From JBBDIK01 sp040880465 (GTDB lineage Bacteria; Actinomycetota; UBA4738; JBBDHU01): DNA of 64,000 nt. Positions 25,213 to 33,178 of this stretch are shown here, one piece after another (position 1 is the first letter of the stretch; every line of letters begins with the position of its first letter). The stretch covers positions 62,001 through 126,000 of the forward strand of contig JBBDIK010000012.1 in NCBI GenBank assembly GCA_040880465.1, written 5' to 3'. The notes under the pieces were generated by a model. That model was given only the letters and a program-made list of their open reading frames with translations. It was not told the DNA's origin and ran no database searches. Made by a program: the position numbers and the translations under genes.

Positions 25213-26607
25213 CTACGTGTGGAGCGGCTTTCCCGCGAGCGCCATCGCCGCCTCGCCCATCGCCTCACCGAGCGTCGGGTGTGGATGGATCAGCGCTGCC
25301 ACGTCCCCGGCCGTCGCTTCCCAGTTCGTGATCAGCATGCCCTCGGAGATCAGGTCCGTCACGTGCGGCCCCAGCATGTGGACGCCGAGGATCTGATCGC
25401 TGCCGGCATCCGCGACGAGCTTGGTGATGCCGCCCTCGCCCACGATGTTCGCCTTCCCGAGTCCCTGCATGTTGAAGACCTGCGTCGTGACGTCGAAGCC
25501 GCGCTCGCGAGCGATGTCCTCGGTCAGCCCGACCGATGCGACCTCGGGTGTGCAGAACGTCACCCGCGGGACGCCGTCGTAGTCGACGGGCGGTACGTCC
25601 ATCCCGGCGATCCGCTCGGCCACGGCGATACCCTCCGCGAACGCCACGTGGGCGAACTGCAGCGGTGTCGCGGCGACGTCGCCCACGGCCCACACGTGCG
25701 GCGCCGTGGTCTGGAGCTGGTCGTTCACCTTGACGAAGCCGCGGTCGAGCTCGACGCCAGCCGCCTCATATCCGGCCCCCTCCGTGACGGGCGAGCGTCC
25801 GATCGCAACCAAACACAGCTCGGCGGCCGTGGTTGCCTCGGCGCCCTCCACCTCGTAGGCCACGTTCACTCCATCGGCCGTCTCGGTCACGTCCTTCACC
25901 GACGCGCCGGTCGTGGCCGCGATCCGTCGGCGCCGGAACGCGCGCGAGAGCTGATCGGAGATCTCGGCGTCCTCGAGGGGGGCGATGCGAGGCAGGGCCT
26001 CCAACAACGTGACCTCGGCCCCCATCGAGCGATAGAAGGACGCGAACTCGAGCCCGATGGCCCCGCCGCCGATGATGACCACCGATGAAGGCAGGGCAGG
26101 GAACGTGAGCGCCTCGTCGCTCGTGACGATGCGTTCGCCGGGTGTCACGCCGGGAAGCAGCCGCGGCCGTGAGCCCGACGCCAGGACCACATCGGTCGCC
26201 GCCAGCGCTCGCCCGTCGACCTCGATCGCCGAGCCGTCCACCAGGACCGCATCACCCCGGATCACCTCGATCTGACGGGATTCCACGAGGTGGGTGAGGC
26301 CTTTGACGAGCTTGTCGACGATCTTGGCTTGGAAGGCGAGGATCCCGTCCCAGTCGGGTTCGCCGGAGGCGATGATGCCCCAGGTCTTCGCGCGGTTGAC
26401 CTCATCGAGCACCTCAGCCGAACGCAGGAGCGCCTTCGTGGGGATGCACCCGCGCAACAGGCAGGTGCCGCCTAGCCGCTCATCCCGGTCGATCAGCGCC
26501 ACGCGTTTGCCCAGCTGTGCGGCGCGGAGGGCCGTCGCGTAACCGCCCGTGCCCCCGCCGATCACGGCGACGTCGACTCTCGGGAGTTCTGAGTGTTCGG
26601 TTTCCAC
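25213..26607 (-). CDS. lpd: Dihydrolipoyl dehydrogenase (E3)
   Basis: A 464-residue FAD/NAD disulfide oxidoreductase that reoxidises the dihydrolipoyl arm. Features: FAD motif VIGGGTGGYATALRAAQLG, redox-active cysteines in GGTCLLRGCIPTKALL, NAD motif VIIGGGAIGLEFASFY, WAVGDVAATPLQFAHVAFAEG, and the C-terminal HPHPTLGEAMGEAAMA with the catalytic His-Glu dyad. The first gene of lpd-E1alpha-E1beta-E2-lipB. The GTG start lies 10 nt after a TAGTAT box, which implies a leaderless or near-leaderless transcript and an operon promoter of its own, 47 bp behind the response-regulator gene. Confidence 0.97.
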   Translation of the reverse strand: METEHSELPRVDVAVIGGGTGGYATALRAAQLGKRVALIDRDERLGGTCLLRGCIPTKALLRSAEVLDEVNRAKTWGIIASGEPDWDGILAFQAKIVDKLVKGLTHLVESRQIEVIRGDAVLVDGSAIEVDGRALAATDVVLASGSRPRLLPGVTPGERIVTSDEALTFPALPSSVVIIGGGAIGLEFASFYRSMGAEVTLLEALPRIAPLEDAEISDQLSRAFRRRRIAATTGASVKDVTETADGVNVAYEVEGAEATTAAELCLVAIGRSPVTEGAGYEAAGVELDRGFVKVNDQLQTTAPHVWAVGDVAATPLQFAHVAFAEGIAVAERIAGMDVPPVDYDGVPRVTFCTPEVASVGLTEDIARERGFDVTTQVFNMQGLGKANIVGEGGITKLVADAGSDQILGVHMLGPHVTDLISEGMLITNWEATAGDVAALIHPHPTLGEAMGEAAMALAGKPLHT

Positions 26608-26617
26608 GGCTTCGTCG

Positions 26618-26623
26618 ATACTA
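26618..26623 (-). promoter_or_regulatory. Putative -10 box of the lpd operon
   Basis: TAGTAT on the minus strand, 10 nt before the lpd GTG. No ribosome-binding site separates them. Confidence 0.5.
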
Positions 26624-26654
26624 ACCCTGGCCGTGCTCAGGGCCCATCCAGTGC

Positions 26655-27284
26655 CTATTCGACCAGGCCCTTGCGGATCGCGATGGCGACGGCCTGGGCT
26701 CGGTCGTTGGCGCCGAGCTTCTCGAAGATGCGTTCGAGGTGTGTTTTCACGGTGTGGGGCGAGATGCCCAGCTCCTGCGCGACGACCTTCGTCGTGGCGC
26801 CGTAGGCGACCTTCTGAAGGATCTCCGTCTCTCGCTTGGACAGCGGCGCCTCGTGCGGCGGCTTGTCGACGAGATGGACCTCCTCGATGAACGCTCGGGT
26901 CAGCTTCGGGTGGATGACCGCTTTGCCCTCGAGGGCGAGCCTGGCCGCATTCACCAGTTCCTCTGCGGAGGAGTCCTTGAGGAGGTAGCCCGAGACCCCG
27001 GCCTGGATCGCCTCGGCGATGGCTGCCCGGGACTCGTCCACCGTGAACAGGATGACCTTCGTGTCGGGCGCGACCTCGCGGATGCCTCGGGTGGCTTCGA
27101 TCCCTCCCATCCCGGGCATCCGCACGTCCATGAAGACGACGTCTGGGGTGAGTTCGGGGATGAGCTCGACGGCCTGTTCGCCGGTCGAGGCCTCACCGAC
27201 GATGTCGATGTCGCGCGAGGTCGACAATGCCGTGCGCAGCCCATCCCGCGTGACCGGATGATCGTCCACGATCAGCACCCGCAT
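26655..27284 (-). CDS. NarL/LuxR-family response regulator
   Basis: A 209-residue two-component regulator. The receiver (1-120) has the acidic pair in VDDHPVTRDG, the phospho-acceptor in VVFMDVRMPGMGG and the lysine in YLLKDSS. The C-terminal LuxR helix-turn-helix is LSKRETEILQKVAYGATTKV followed by ELGISPHTVKTHLERIFEKL. The start ATG has GAGGAGAA 6 nt upstream. No kinase gene is next to it; the orphan PAS kinase 7 kb away has a HisKA-type dimer domain, whereas NarL regulators usually pair with HisKA_3 kinases, so pairing is doubtful. Confidence 0.93.
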   Translation of the reverse strand: MRVLIVDDHPVTRDGLRTALSTSRDIDIVGEASTGEQAVELIPELTPDVVFMDVRMPGMGGIEATRGIREVAPDTKVILFTVDESRAAIAEAIQAGVSGYLLKDSSAEELVNAARLALEGKAVIHPKLTRAFIEEVHLVDKPPHEAPLSKRETEILQKVAYGATTKVVAQELGISPHTVKTHLERIFEKLGANDRAQAVAIAIRKGLVE

Positions 27285-27343
27285 ACGGTTCTCCTCGGTC
27301 GGTTCGTCGGCCGGCCCTTAGGATAGTCTCCAGAGGGGGCGAC

Positions 27344-27754
27344 ATGCTGGAACCTGAGCAGACCGATATCGAGGCACCGGCCACCGCCGGGGCGCCCGCC
27401 CGGGACGCTGCGAACGAGCCCGCGGACACTCCCGCGTCGGGTAGTGGGACCGGCTCCGCCACCAAGGAGCAGGTCCTCGAGGCGCTCAAGGCGGTCGTCG
27501 ACCCCGAGCTTGGGATCAACATCGTCGATCTCGGCCTGGTGTACGAGGTCACGATCGACGAGGGCGACGTTCACGTCGAGTACACGCTGACCACCATGGG
27601 CTGCCCGATCGGTCCTCTGATCGAGGCACAGATGCAAGAGGCGGCCGCCAAGGTCGAGGGGGTTTCGTCGCTCACGCCCGAGATGGTGCTTCGACCTGCC
27701 TGGACCCCGGAGATGATGTCTGACGACGCGAAGGCGGCTCTCGGGTTCTTCTAG
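27344..27754 (+). CDS. MIP18-family (DUF59) Fe-S protein, SufT-like
   Basis: A 136-residue protein. The first 40 residues are a disordered Ala/Thr/Pro/Gly stretch; the rest is a MIP18 domain: EQVLEALKAVVDPELGINIV, DLGLVYEVTID, and the conserved cysteine in TTMGCPIGPLIEAQM, ending VLRPAWTPEMMSDDAKAALG. Members such as SufT and PaaD-like proteins act in Fe-S maturation. In many actinobacteria a gene of this type lies in the suf operon; here it is 4 kb from sufB. Start ATG 27344 has GAGGGGGCG upstream. Confidence 0.88.
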   Translation: MLEPEQTDIEAPATAGAPARDAANEPADTPASGSGTGSATKEQVLEALKAVVDPELGINIVDLGLVYEVTIDEGDVHVEYTLTTMGCPIGPLIEAQMQEAAAKVEGVSSLTPEMVLRPAWTPEMMSDDAKAALGFF

Positions 27755-27778
27755 GACCACCCCGGAGCGCGCCTCGGG

Positions 27779-27808
27779 TTGACACCGCACGTGCCACGTC
27801 GGTACAAC
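27779..27808 (+). promoter_or_regulatory. Promoter of the sulfurtransferase gene
   Basis: TTGACA (27779-27784) and TACAAC (27803-27808) are 18 bp apart. The transcript would have a leader of about 100 nt, rich in G+C, in which I see no riboswitch. A TATCGT nearer the gene (about 27871) is a second candidate -10. Confidence 0.45.
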
Positions 27809-27914
27809 AAGCACACGACCCCAAGCGCCCGCACCTCCCCGACATCCGTTCGGACCGGCTGCGAGCCACCCGTATCGTCGGATCTGCCCGTGGGGCGCGA
27901 GAGAGGAGCACGAG

Positions 27915-28781
27915 ATGTCCGAGTACGCGAATCCCGATGCGCTGGTCGAGACCGACTGGCTGGCCGAGCACCTCGACGACCCGAAGGTGAGGGTGATCGA
28001 CGTCGACGAGGACACGACCGCTTACGAAACGGGTCACATCCCGGGCGCGATCGGCTGGAATTGGACCAGCGACCTGCACGCCGAGGTCGGTCGTGACTAC
28101 ATCACCCAGGCTCGACTTTCGGAGCTGCTCCAGCAGGCCGGCGTGGATGACGAGGCCACGGTCGTGCTGTACGGCGGCAACAACAACTGGTTCGCCGCGT
28201 ACGCGTACTGGATCCTCAAGTACCTCGCCTACGACAACGTGAAGCTGCTCAACGGCGGCCGCAAGAAGTGGGAGCTCGAGGGACGGGAATGGACGACGGA
28301 TGTCCCGACGTACGCGCCGACCGCCGTCTCGGTCTCCGGCCCGATCCGCGAGGAGATCCGCTCGTACCGCGACGAAGTGATCTCCAAGATCGGCGACGAC
28401 AAGGTCGGGCTGATCGACGTCCGGTCGCCCGAAGAGTTCCGCGGCGAGAAGCTCGCTCCGGACCACCTCCCGCAGGAGCAGTCGCAGGTCCCCGGTCACG
28501 TCGGTGGCGCTGTCAACATCCCGTGGGTGCAGGCGGCGAACGAGGACGGCACGTTCAAGTCGGCCGAGGACCTCCGCAAGCTCTACGAGACCCGCGGCAT
28601 CGCCCCGGACCAGGAGGTCATCGCCTACTGCCGGATCGGCGAGCGCTCGTCGCACACCTGGTTCGCCCTGCAGGAGCTGCTCGGCTACGACAACGTCAAG
28701 AACTACGACGGCTCGTGGACCGAATACGGCAGCCTGGTCGGCGCGCCGGTCGAGATGGGTGGCGAGGGGTTCCGGGACTGA
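27915..28781 (+). CDS. Thiosulfate/3-mercaptopyruvate sulfurtransferase
   Basis: A 288-residue protein with two rhodanese domains. The N-terminal domain is inactive (no cysteine at the active loop, LYGGNNNWFAAY). The C-terminal domain has the active loop CRIGERSSHTWF. Characteristic strands VRVIDVDEDTTAYETGHIPG and VGLIDVRSPEEFRG are present, with the linker LNGGRKKWELEGRE. It transfers sulfane sulfur from thiosulfate or mercaptopyruvate to cyanide or thiols. A strong site GAGAGAGGAG precedes the ATG. Location between the MIP18 gene and the suf operon fits a sulfur-supply role, but this is inference. Confidence 0.92.
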   Translation: MSEYANPDALVETDWLAEHLDDPKVRVIDVDEDTTAYETGHIPGAIGWNWTSDLHAEVGRDYITQARLSELLQQAGVDDEATVVLYGGNNNWFAAYAYWILKYLAYDNVKLLNGGRKKWELEGREWTTDVPTYAPTAVSVSGPIREEIRSYRDEVISKIGDDKVGLIDVRSPEEFRGEKLAPDHLPQEQSQVPGHVGGAVNIPWVQAANEDGTFKSAEDLRKLYETRGIAPDQEVIAYCRIGERSSHTWFALQELLGYDNVKNYDGSWTEYGSLVGAPVEMGGEGFRD

Positions 28782-28799
28782 CGCGGAGCTGAAGGTCGC

Positions 28800-31409
28800 C
28801 TACTCGGCCGCCCGGGCTGGTACGTCCCAGATCGTGGCGCCCTTCTCCTTGAACATCGCCAGGATGTCGTCTGGCGGGATGGGGCGGCTGAAGAAGTAGC
28901 CCTGGCCGTGCTCGCACCCCTTGTCGAGGAGGAACTGCCATTGCTCGGCGGTCTCGATGCCTTCCGCCAGCGGTGACATCCCCAGAGAGTGCGCGAGCTG
29001 GATCACCGCGTGGACCATGTTGCCCGCGTCGGGGTCGTCGGGAAGGTCCATCACGAACGAGCGGTCGATCTTGAGCGTGTGGACCGGCATGTGCTTCAGG
29101 CGGGAGAGCGAGGAATAGCCGGTCCCGAAGTCGTCGATCGCCAGCCGGACGCCGCGCGCGTGCAGATCCCAGAGGATGCGCTGGCTGCGCTCGGGGTCGG
29201 TCATGACGCTGGATTCGGTGATCTCGATCGCGACACTGCCGGGCTCGACCTCGGCGGCCTCGAGGTGGCCCATGACCTTCTCGACCACCTCGGGTTGCCA
29301 GAGCTGCCGGGGCGACAGGTTGAAACTGATCTTGAGCTCGAGTCCATCCTCGCGCCAGAGGCGCGACTGCCGGCAGATCTCCTCCATCACCCAGTCGCCG
29401 ATCGCGACGATCAAGCCCATCTCCTCCGCGAGCGGGATGAACTCGCCCGGCGGGATGATGCCCCCGTTCGGGTCCTGCCAGCGCAGCAGTGCCTCGACGC
29501 CGATCATCTTGCCGGTCTGGAGCTCCACGAGCGGCTGGTAGTGCAGGATCCAATGCTGGCTCTCCACGGCCTTGCGGAGTCGGGTGGTCAGCGACAGCTT
29601 GCCGAGTGCGTCCGCCCCCTCCGTCGAATAGACGATGTAGCCGCCGGGCGCCGTCTTCTTCGACCGGTACATCGCGGCGTCGGCGTTCTTGAGCAGCGCC
29701 CGTGCGTCGTCGGCGTCCGTCGGGAACATCGAGATGCCGATAGAGGCGGACCCGTAGAACTCCTCACCCGCGAGGACGAAGGGCTCCTCGAGCGACTGGT
29801 GGATCCGGACCGCGACCGACTCCGCGACGAGGGCCACGTTGTCCGTTCCCTCCGGCAGTGGCTGATCGCTCTCCTTCTCCATGTCCGCGAGCAGGACGAG
29901 GAACTCGTCACCGCCCTGGCGGGCGACGAGGTCGGTATCGCGCGTCGCTTCGCGGAGCCGGTCCGCCAGCTGGGCGAGCAGCGCGTCGCCCGCGGCGTGA
30001 CCGAGGCTGTCGTTGACGAGCTTGAAGTTGTCGAGGTCCATGAACAGGACCGAGACCGCCAGGTCGTTCCGACGGGCGCGGGCGAGGGCCAGCTCCAGCA
30101 GCTCCTCGAACATCGCGCGGTTCGGCAGCGACGTGAGCTCGTCGTGGTGGGCCATGAAGGCGACCTGCTCCTCGGCGCGCTTGCGTTCGATGCCCGCGGC
30201 CAGGACGCTCGAGACCGCCTGGAGGAAGTTCAGGTCGTCCGTCGTGAACTCGCGAGGCTCTGACGAAGACGCGACCAGGACGCCGAACGCCCGCTCTTGC
30301 CCGGGGATCACGACCGACGCCGAACTCACGATCCCGTGCGTGCGCTGGAGGTCCGACGGGGTGAAGCGGGTCTCCTCCTCGATGTCGTTCATCACGACCG
30401 GCTCGGCCGTGAGCAGCGTGTAGCCGCTCTGTGAGTTCTCCGCGACGTCGACGGCCGCGAATCCGATGGCTCCCTCGTTCCAGCCGCTGCCGGCCCGAAG
30501 GACGAGGCTGTCGTCGTCGGTCAGCTCGAGGACGGCGCTGAACCCGACCTCCAGGTGCTCCGCGACCAATCCCGCGGCTTCGTCGAGCAGATGCGAGAGA
30601 TCCGTGCCGGCCAGTGCGTGCTGCCCGAGCTCCGCGACGGCGGCTTGCTGGCGCGTTCGCGCGCTCACCGTCTGGATCATGCGGTCGAACTCCCGGGCCA
30701 CGTGTGCGAGTTCGTCGCGCCCGGGATCCTCCCCGGCCTCGGGGATGCGGATCGAGAAGTCACCCTCGGCGACCGCGGACGCGACTCGCCCGAGTCGCTT
30801 GACCCGCTTGAGGACCAGCCAGTACAGGGTCGGGAAGAGAACCAGGAACTCGAGCAGGATCGCCACGAGCGCGAACGCGATCGTCTGGTTGCGCGCGTCG
30901 CCGATAACGCCTTGGCGGATCGACTCGCTGGTGTACATGCCCATCGTGACGACCTCGCTGCCGAGCTGCAGCGGAACGATCGTCTCGAAGAGCTGCTCCC
31001 CGTCGAGGTCGGCTGAGTCTTGGCGCACCTCGCCGGCGTGGACGGTGACCATCTCGGTGCCGACAGAGTCGCCGTTGTCGAGCGGGTAGGTGGAAAGGAA
31101 GATGCTCGGCGGCTGTCCCACGCCTGGCGCGAACAGTCGGATCCGCTTCACGCCCGGGTGGGTGACCAACTGGCCGGCGAGGAAGGTTGCCAAGCGGAGT
31201 TCGTCCCCGCCGTTCGCTGTGTACTCCGTGGAGATCGACGCCGCGAGTCCTTCGGCCTCTGACTGGAACCGGCCGTTCAGATCGGTCTCGGCCTGCCGGA
31301 TCGAGTTGTACCCGAGGACGGCGGCCAGGAGGAAGGTGACGATGACGAGGGGCACGCCGATCTTGAGCGCAACTGAAAACTTGCGGCCCCATCGCCGCTT
31401 CCAATTCAT
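28800..31409 (-). CDS. Membrane GGDEF-EAL cyclic-di-GMP protein with HAMP and GAF domains
   Basis: About 869 residues. A first membrane helix (about 12-33) is followed by an extracellular sensor region (to about 165), a second helix (about 170-195), HAMP (about 195-250), GAF (about 258-400), GGDEF (about 420-590) with an intact ARQGGDEFLVLL site, and EAL (about 605-865) with GVEALLRWQ, ITESSVM and IDDFGTGYSSLSRLK. Both catalytic motifs look intact, so it could make or degrade c-di-GMP. Start taken at ATG 31409 (MNWKRRWGRK); an in-frame GTG at 31436 with AAGGGGG further upstream is an alternative. Divergent from suf. Confidence 0.92.
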   Translation of the reverse strand: MNWKRRWGRKFSVALKIGVPLVIVTFLLAAVLGYNSIRQAETDLNGRFQSEAEGLAASISTEYTANGGDELRLATFLAGQLVTHPGVKRIRLFAPGVGQPPSIFLSTYPLDNGDSVGTEMVTVHAGEVRQDSADLDGEQLFETIVPLQLGSEVVTMGMYTSESIRQGVIGDARNQTIAFALVAILLEFLVLFPTLYWLVLKRVKRLGRVASAVAEGDFSIRIPEAGEDPGRDELAHVAREFDRMIQTVSARTRQQAAVAELGQHALAGTDLSHLLDEAAGLVAEHLEVGFSAVLELTDDDSLVLRAGSGWNEGAIGFAAVDVAENSQSGYTLLTAEPVVMNDIEEETRFTPSDLQRTHGIVSSASVVIPGQERAFGVLVASSSEPREFTTDDLNFLQAVSSVLAAGIERKRAEEQVAFMAHHDELTSLPNRAMFEELLELALARARRNDLAVSVLFMDLDNFKLVNDSLGHAAGDALLAQLADRLREATRDTDLVARQGGDEFLVLLADMEKESDQPLPEGTDNVALVAESVAVRIHQSLEEPFVLAGEEFYGSASIGISMFPTDADDARALLKNADAAMYRSKKTAPGGYIVYSTEGADALGKLSLTTRLRKAVESQHWILHYQPLVELQTGKMIGVEALLRWQDPNGGIIPPGEFIPLAEEMGLIVAIGDWVMEEICRQSRLWREDGLELKISFNLSPRQLWQPEVVEKVMGHLEAAEVEPGSVAIEITESSVMTDPERSQRILWDLHARGVRLAIDDFGTGYSSLSRLKHMPVHTLKIDRSFVMDLPDDPDAGNMVHAVIQLAHSLGMSPLAEGIETAEQWQFLLDKGCEHGQGYFFSRPIPPDDILAMFKEKGATIWDVPARAAE

Positions 31410-31611
31410 GGGCGCTCTGGTTCCTGCCGTCGCCACGGCTCGCTGAACCCCCTTCGTGGCGGTGGAATCCCTATGGGGTAGTTATCGCCTTTGCGGCGCA
31501 CCGGCGAACATCCCCCTGACGGTGGTTTCGTCATTCAGGGTGAGGGGACGGGAGATGGACCGATGCCCCTGTCGCCCACTCAGCCGATGGGCGTAATTCC
31601 GACCGCGCGGG

Positions 31612-31617
31612 TAGACT
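31612..31617 (+). promoter_or_regulatory. Putative -10 box of the suf operon
   Basis: TAGACT about 71 nt before the sufB GTG. The leader contains AAGAGGGGAG as ribosome-binding site. The divergent region between the GGDEF-EAL gene and sufB (about 250 bp) holds no gene and no clear SufR-type operator that I can recognise. Confidence 0.4.
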
Positions 31618-31688
31618 TTAGGTGTCCGGCTGCGTAGGCTGGACCTGGACGGAGGCCGTGCCTGCCGTCCTCAAGAGGGGAGCATCGC

Positions 31689-33116
31689 GTGGCCGTCACC
31701 CAGGAAGAGCATCTCAAGGAACTCGCGAAGGGGTACCGCTTCGACTGGAAGGACCCCGACCACTCGATCTTCACGCCCAAGCGGGGGCTGTCGGCCGCCG
31801 TCGTCGAGGAGATCTCCGGTCTCAAGAGCGAGCCGGACTGGATGCGGAAGTTCCGCCTCAAGGCGCTGAAGCACTTCGAGCAGCGTCCCATGCCCTGGTG
31901 GGGGGCCGATCTGTCCGATATCGACTTCGACGACATCTTCTACTTCATCCGTTCCACCGAGAAGCAGGCCAGCAACTGGGAAGAGCTTCCCGAGGACATC
32001 AGGTCCACCTGGGACAAGCTGGGGATCCCCGAGGCCGAGAAGAAGTACCTCGGCGGGGTGAGCGCCCAGTACGAGTCCGAGGTCGTGTACCACAAGATCA
32101 AGAAGGAACTCGACGATATCGGCGTCCTGTTCACGGACATGGACTCGGCGCTGCGTGACCACCCGGACCTCGTGAAGGAGTACTTCGGCACGATCATCCC
32201 GCCGAACGACAACAAGTTCGCCGCGCTGAACTCCGCCGTGTGGTCGGGTGGATCGTTCATCTACGTGCCGCCGGGCGTCCACGTCGATATCCCGCTGCAG
32301 GCCTACTTCCGGATCAACGCCGAGAACATGGGTCAGTTCGAGCGGACACTGATCATCGCCGACGAGGGCAGCTACGTACATTACGTCGAAGGCTGCAGCG
32401 CGCCGATCTACACCAGTGACTCCCTGCACTCGGCCGTGGTCGAGATCATCGTCAAGAAGGGTGCGCGCGTCCGGTACACGACGATCCAGAACTGGTCGAC
32501 GAACGTCTACAACCTGGTGACCAAGCGTGCCGCCGCGCACGAGGACGCCGTCATGGAGTGGATCGACGGCAACATCGGTTCGAAGGTCACGATGAAGTAC
32601 CCCTCGATCTACCTGCTCGGTAAGGGGGCGCGCGGTGAGGTTCTCAGCGTGGCCTATGCCGGCAAGGGGATGCACACGGATGCGGGCGGCAAGGCCGTGC
32701 ACGTCGCGCCGTACACGACGTCGGTCATCAACTCGAAGTCCGTCTCTAAGGACGGCGGGCGGACCGGATACCGCGGGCTCGTTCGGGTGGAGCCCGATGC
32801 CCATCACGCGAAGTCGACGGTCAGGTGTGACGCGCTGATCCTGGACGAGGACTCGCGTTCGGATACGTACCCCTACATCGAGGTTGAAGAGGAGACCGCT
32901 GCCCTTGCGCACGAAGCGACCGTGTCCAAGGTCGGTGAAGACCAGCTCTTCTACCTCATGAGTCGCGGGGGGGGGGGGGGGGNNNNNNNNNNGGCCGAGG
33001 CGACGGGGATGATCGTGAACGGGTTCATCGAACCCATCACGCGCGAGCTCCCGATGGAGTACGCGGTCGAGCTCAACCGGCTGGTCGAGCTCCAGATGGA
33101 AGGGTCGGTCGGCTAA
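31689..33116 (+). CDS. sufB: SufB, Fe-S cluster scaffold subunit, with an assembly gap
   Basis: About 475 residues. SufB forms the scaffold with SufC and SufD. Visible segments: GYRFDWKDPDHSIFTPKRGL, the core VYVPPGVHVDIPLQAYFRIN equivalent, VHYVEGCSAPIYTSDSLHSA with the conserved cysteine, QNWSTNVYNLVTKRA, and RCDALILDEDSRSDTYPYIE. Near the end YLMSRG runs into a 16-G tract and 10 N, then resumes EATGMIVNGFIEPITRELP. The homologous junction normally reads about SRGLSEAEATGMIV, so only a few codons are lost and the gene is probably intact. Start is GTG 31689. Confidence 0.95.
   Translation: MAVTQEEHLKELAKGYRFDWKDPDHSIFTPKRGLSAAVVEEISGLKSEPDWMRKFRLKALKHFEQRPMPWWGADLSDIDFDDIFYFIRSTEKQASNWEELPEDIRSTWDKLGIPEAEKKYLGGVSAQYESEVVYHKIKKELDDIGVLFTDMDSALRDHPDLVKEYFGTIIPPNDNKFAALNSAVWSGGSFIYVPPGVHVDIPLQAYFRINAENMGQFERTLIIADEGSYVHYVEGCSAPIYTSDSLHSAVVEIIVKKGARVRYTTIQNWSTNVYNLVTKRAAAHEDAVMEWIDGNIGSKVTMKYPSIYLLGKGARGEVLSVAYAGKGMHTDAGGKAVHVAPYTTSVINSKSVSKDGGRTGYRGLVRVEPDAHHAKSTVRCDALILDEDSRSDTYPYIEVEEETAALAHEATVSKVGEDQLFYLMSRGGGGGXXXXAEATGMIVNGFIEPITRELPMEYAVELNRLVELQMEGSVG
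32967..32992. other. 16-G tract plus 10-N assembly gap in sufB
   Basis: Sixteen consecutive G (32967-32982) followed by ten N. Only the first G residues fit the expected SufB codons, so the tract is most simply a base-calling artefact at a contig end, not a biological repeat. Confidence 0.9.
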
Positions 33117-33178
33117 CAGGCCGGTCCGGTCTTCCTAGGGCAGGCCTGCGGGTCGCCCTCATTCCGATAGGCGAATGC

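Noticed and set aside
17204..27284. PAS kinase (17204-20065) and NarL regulator (26655-27284) as a two-component pair
   Set aside because: They are 6.6 kb apart with an unrelated operon between them, and HisKA kinases rarely partner with NarL-type regulators.
32967..32982. G16 tract as a phase-variable repeat
   Set aside because: It abuts an N gap and does not match the expected SufB codons, so a base-calling artefact is more likely.
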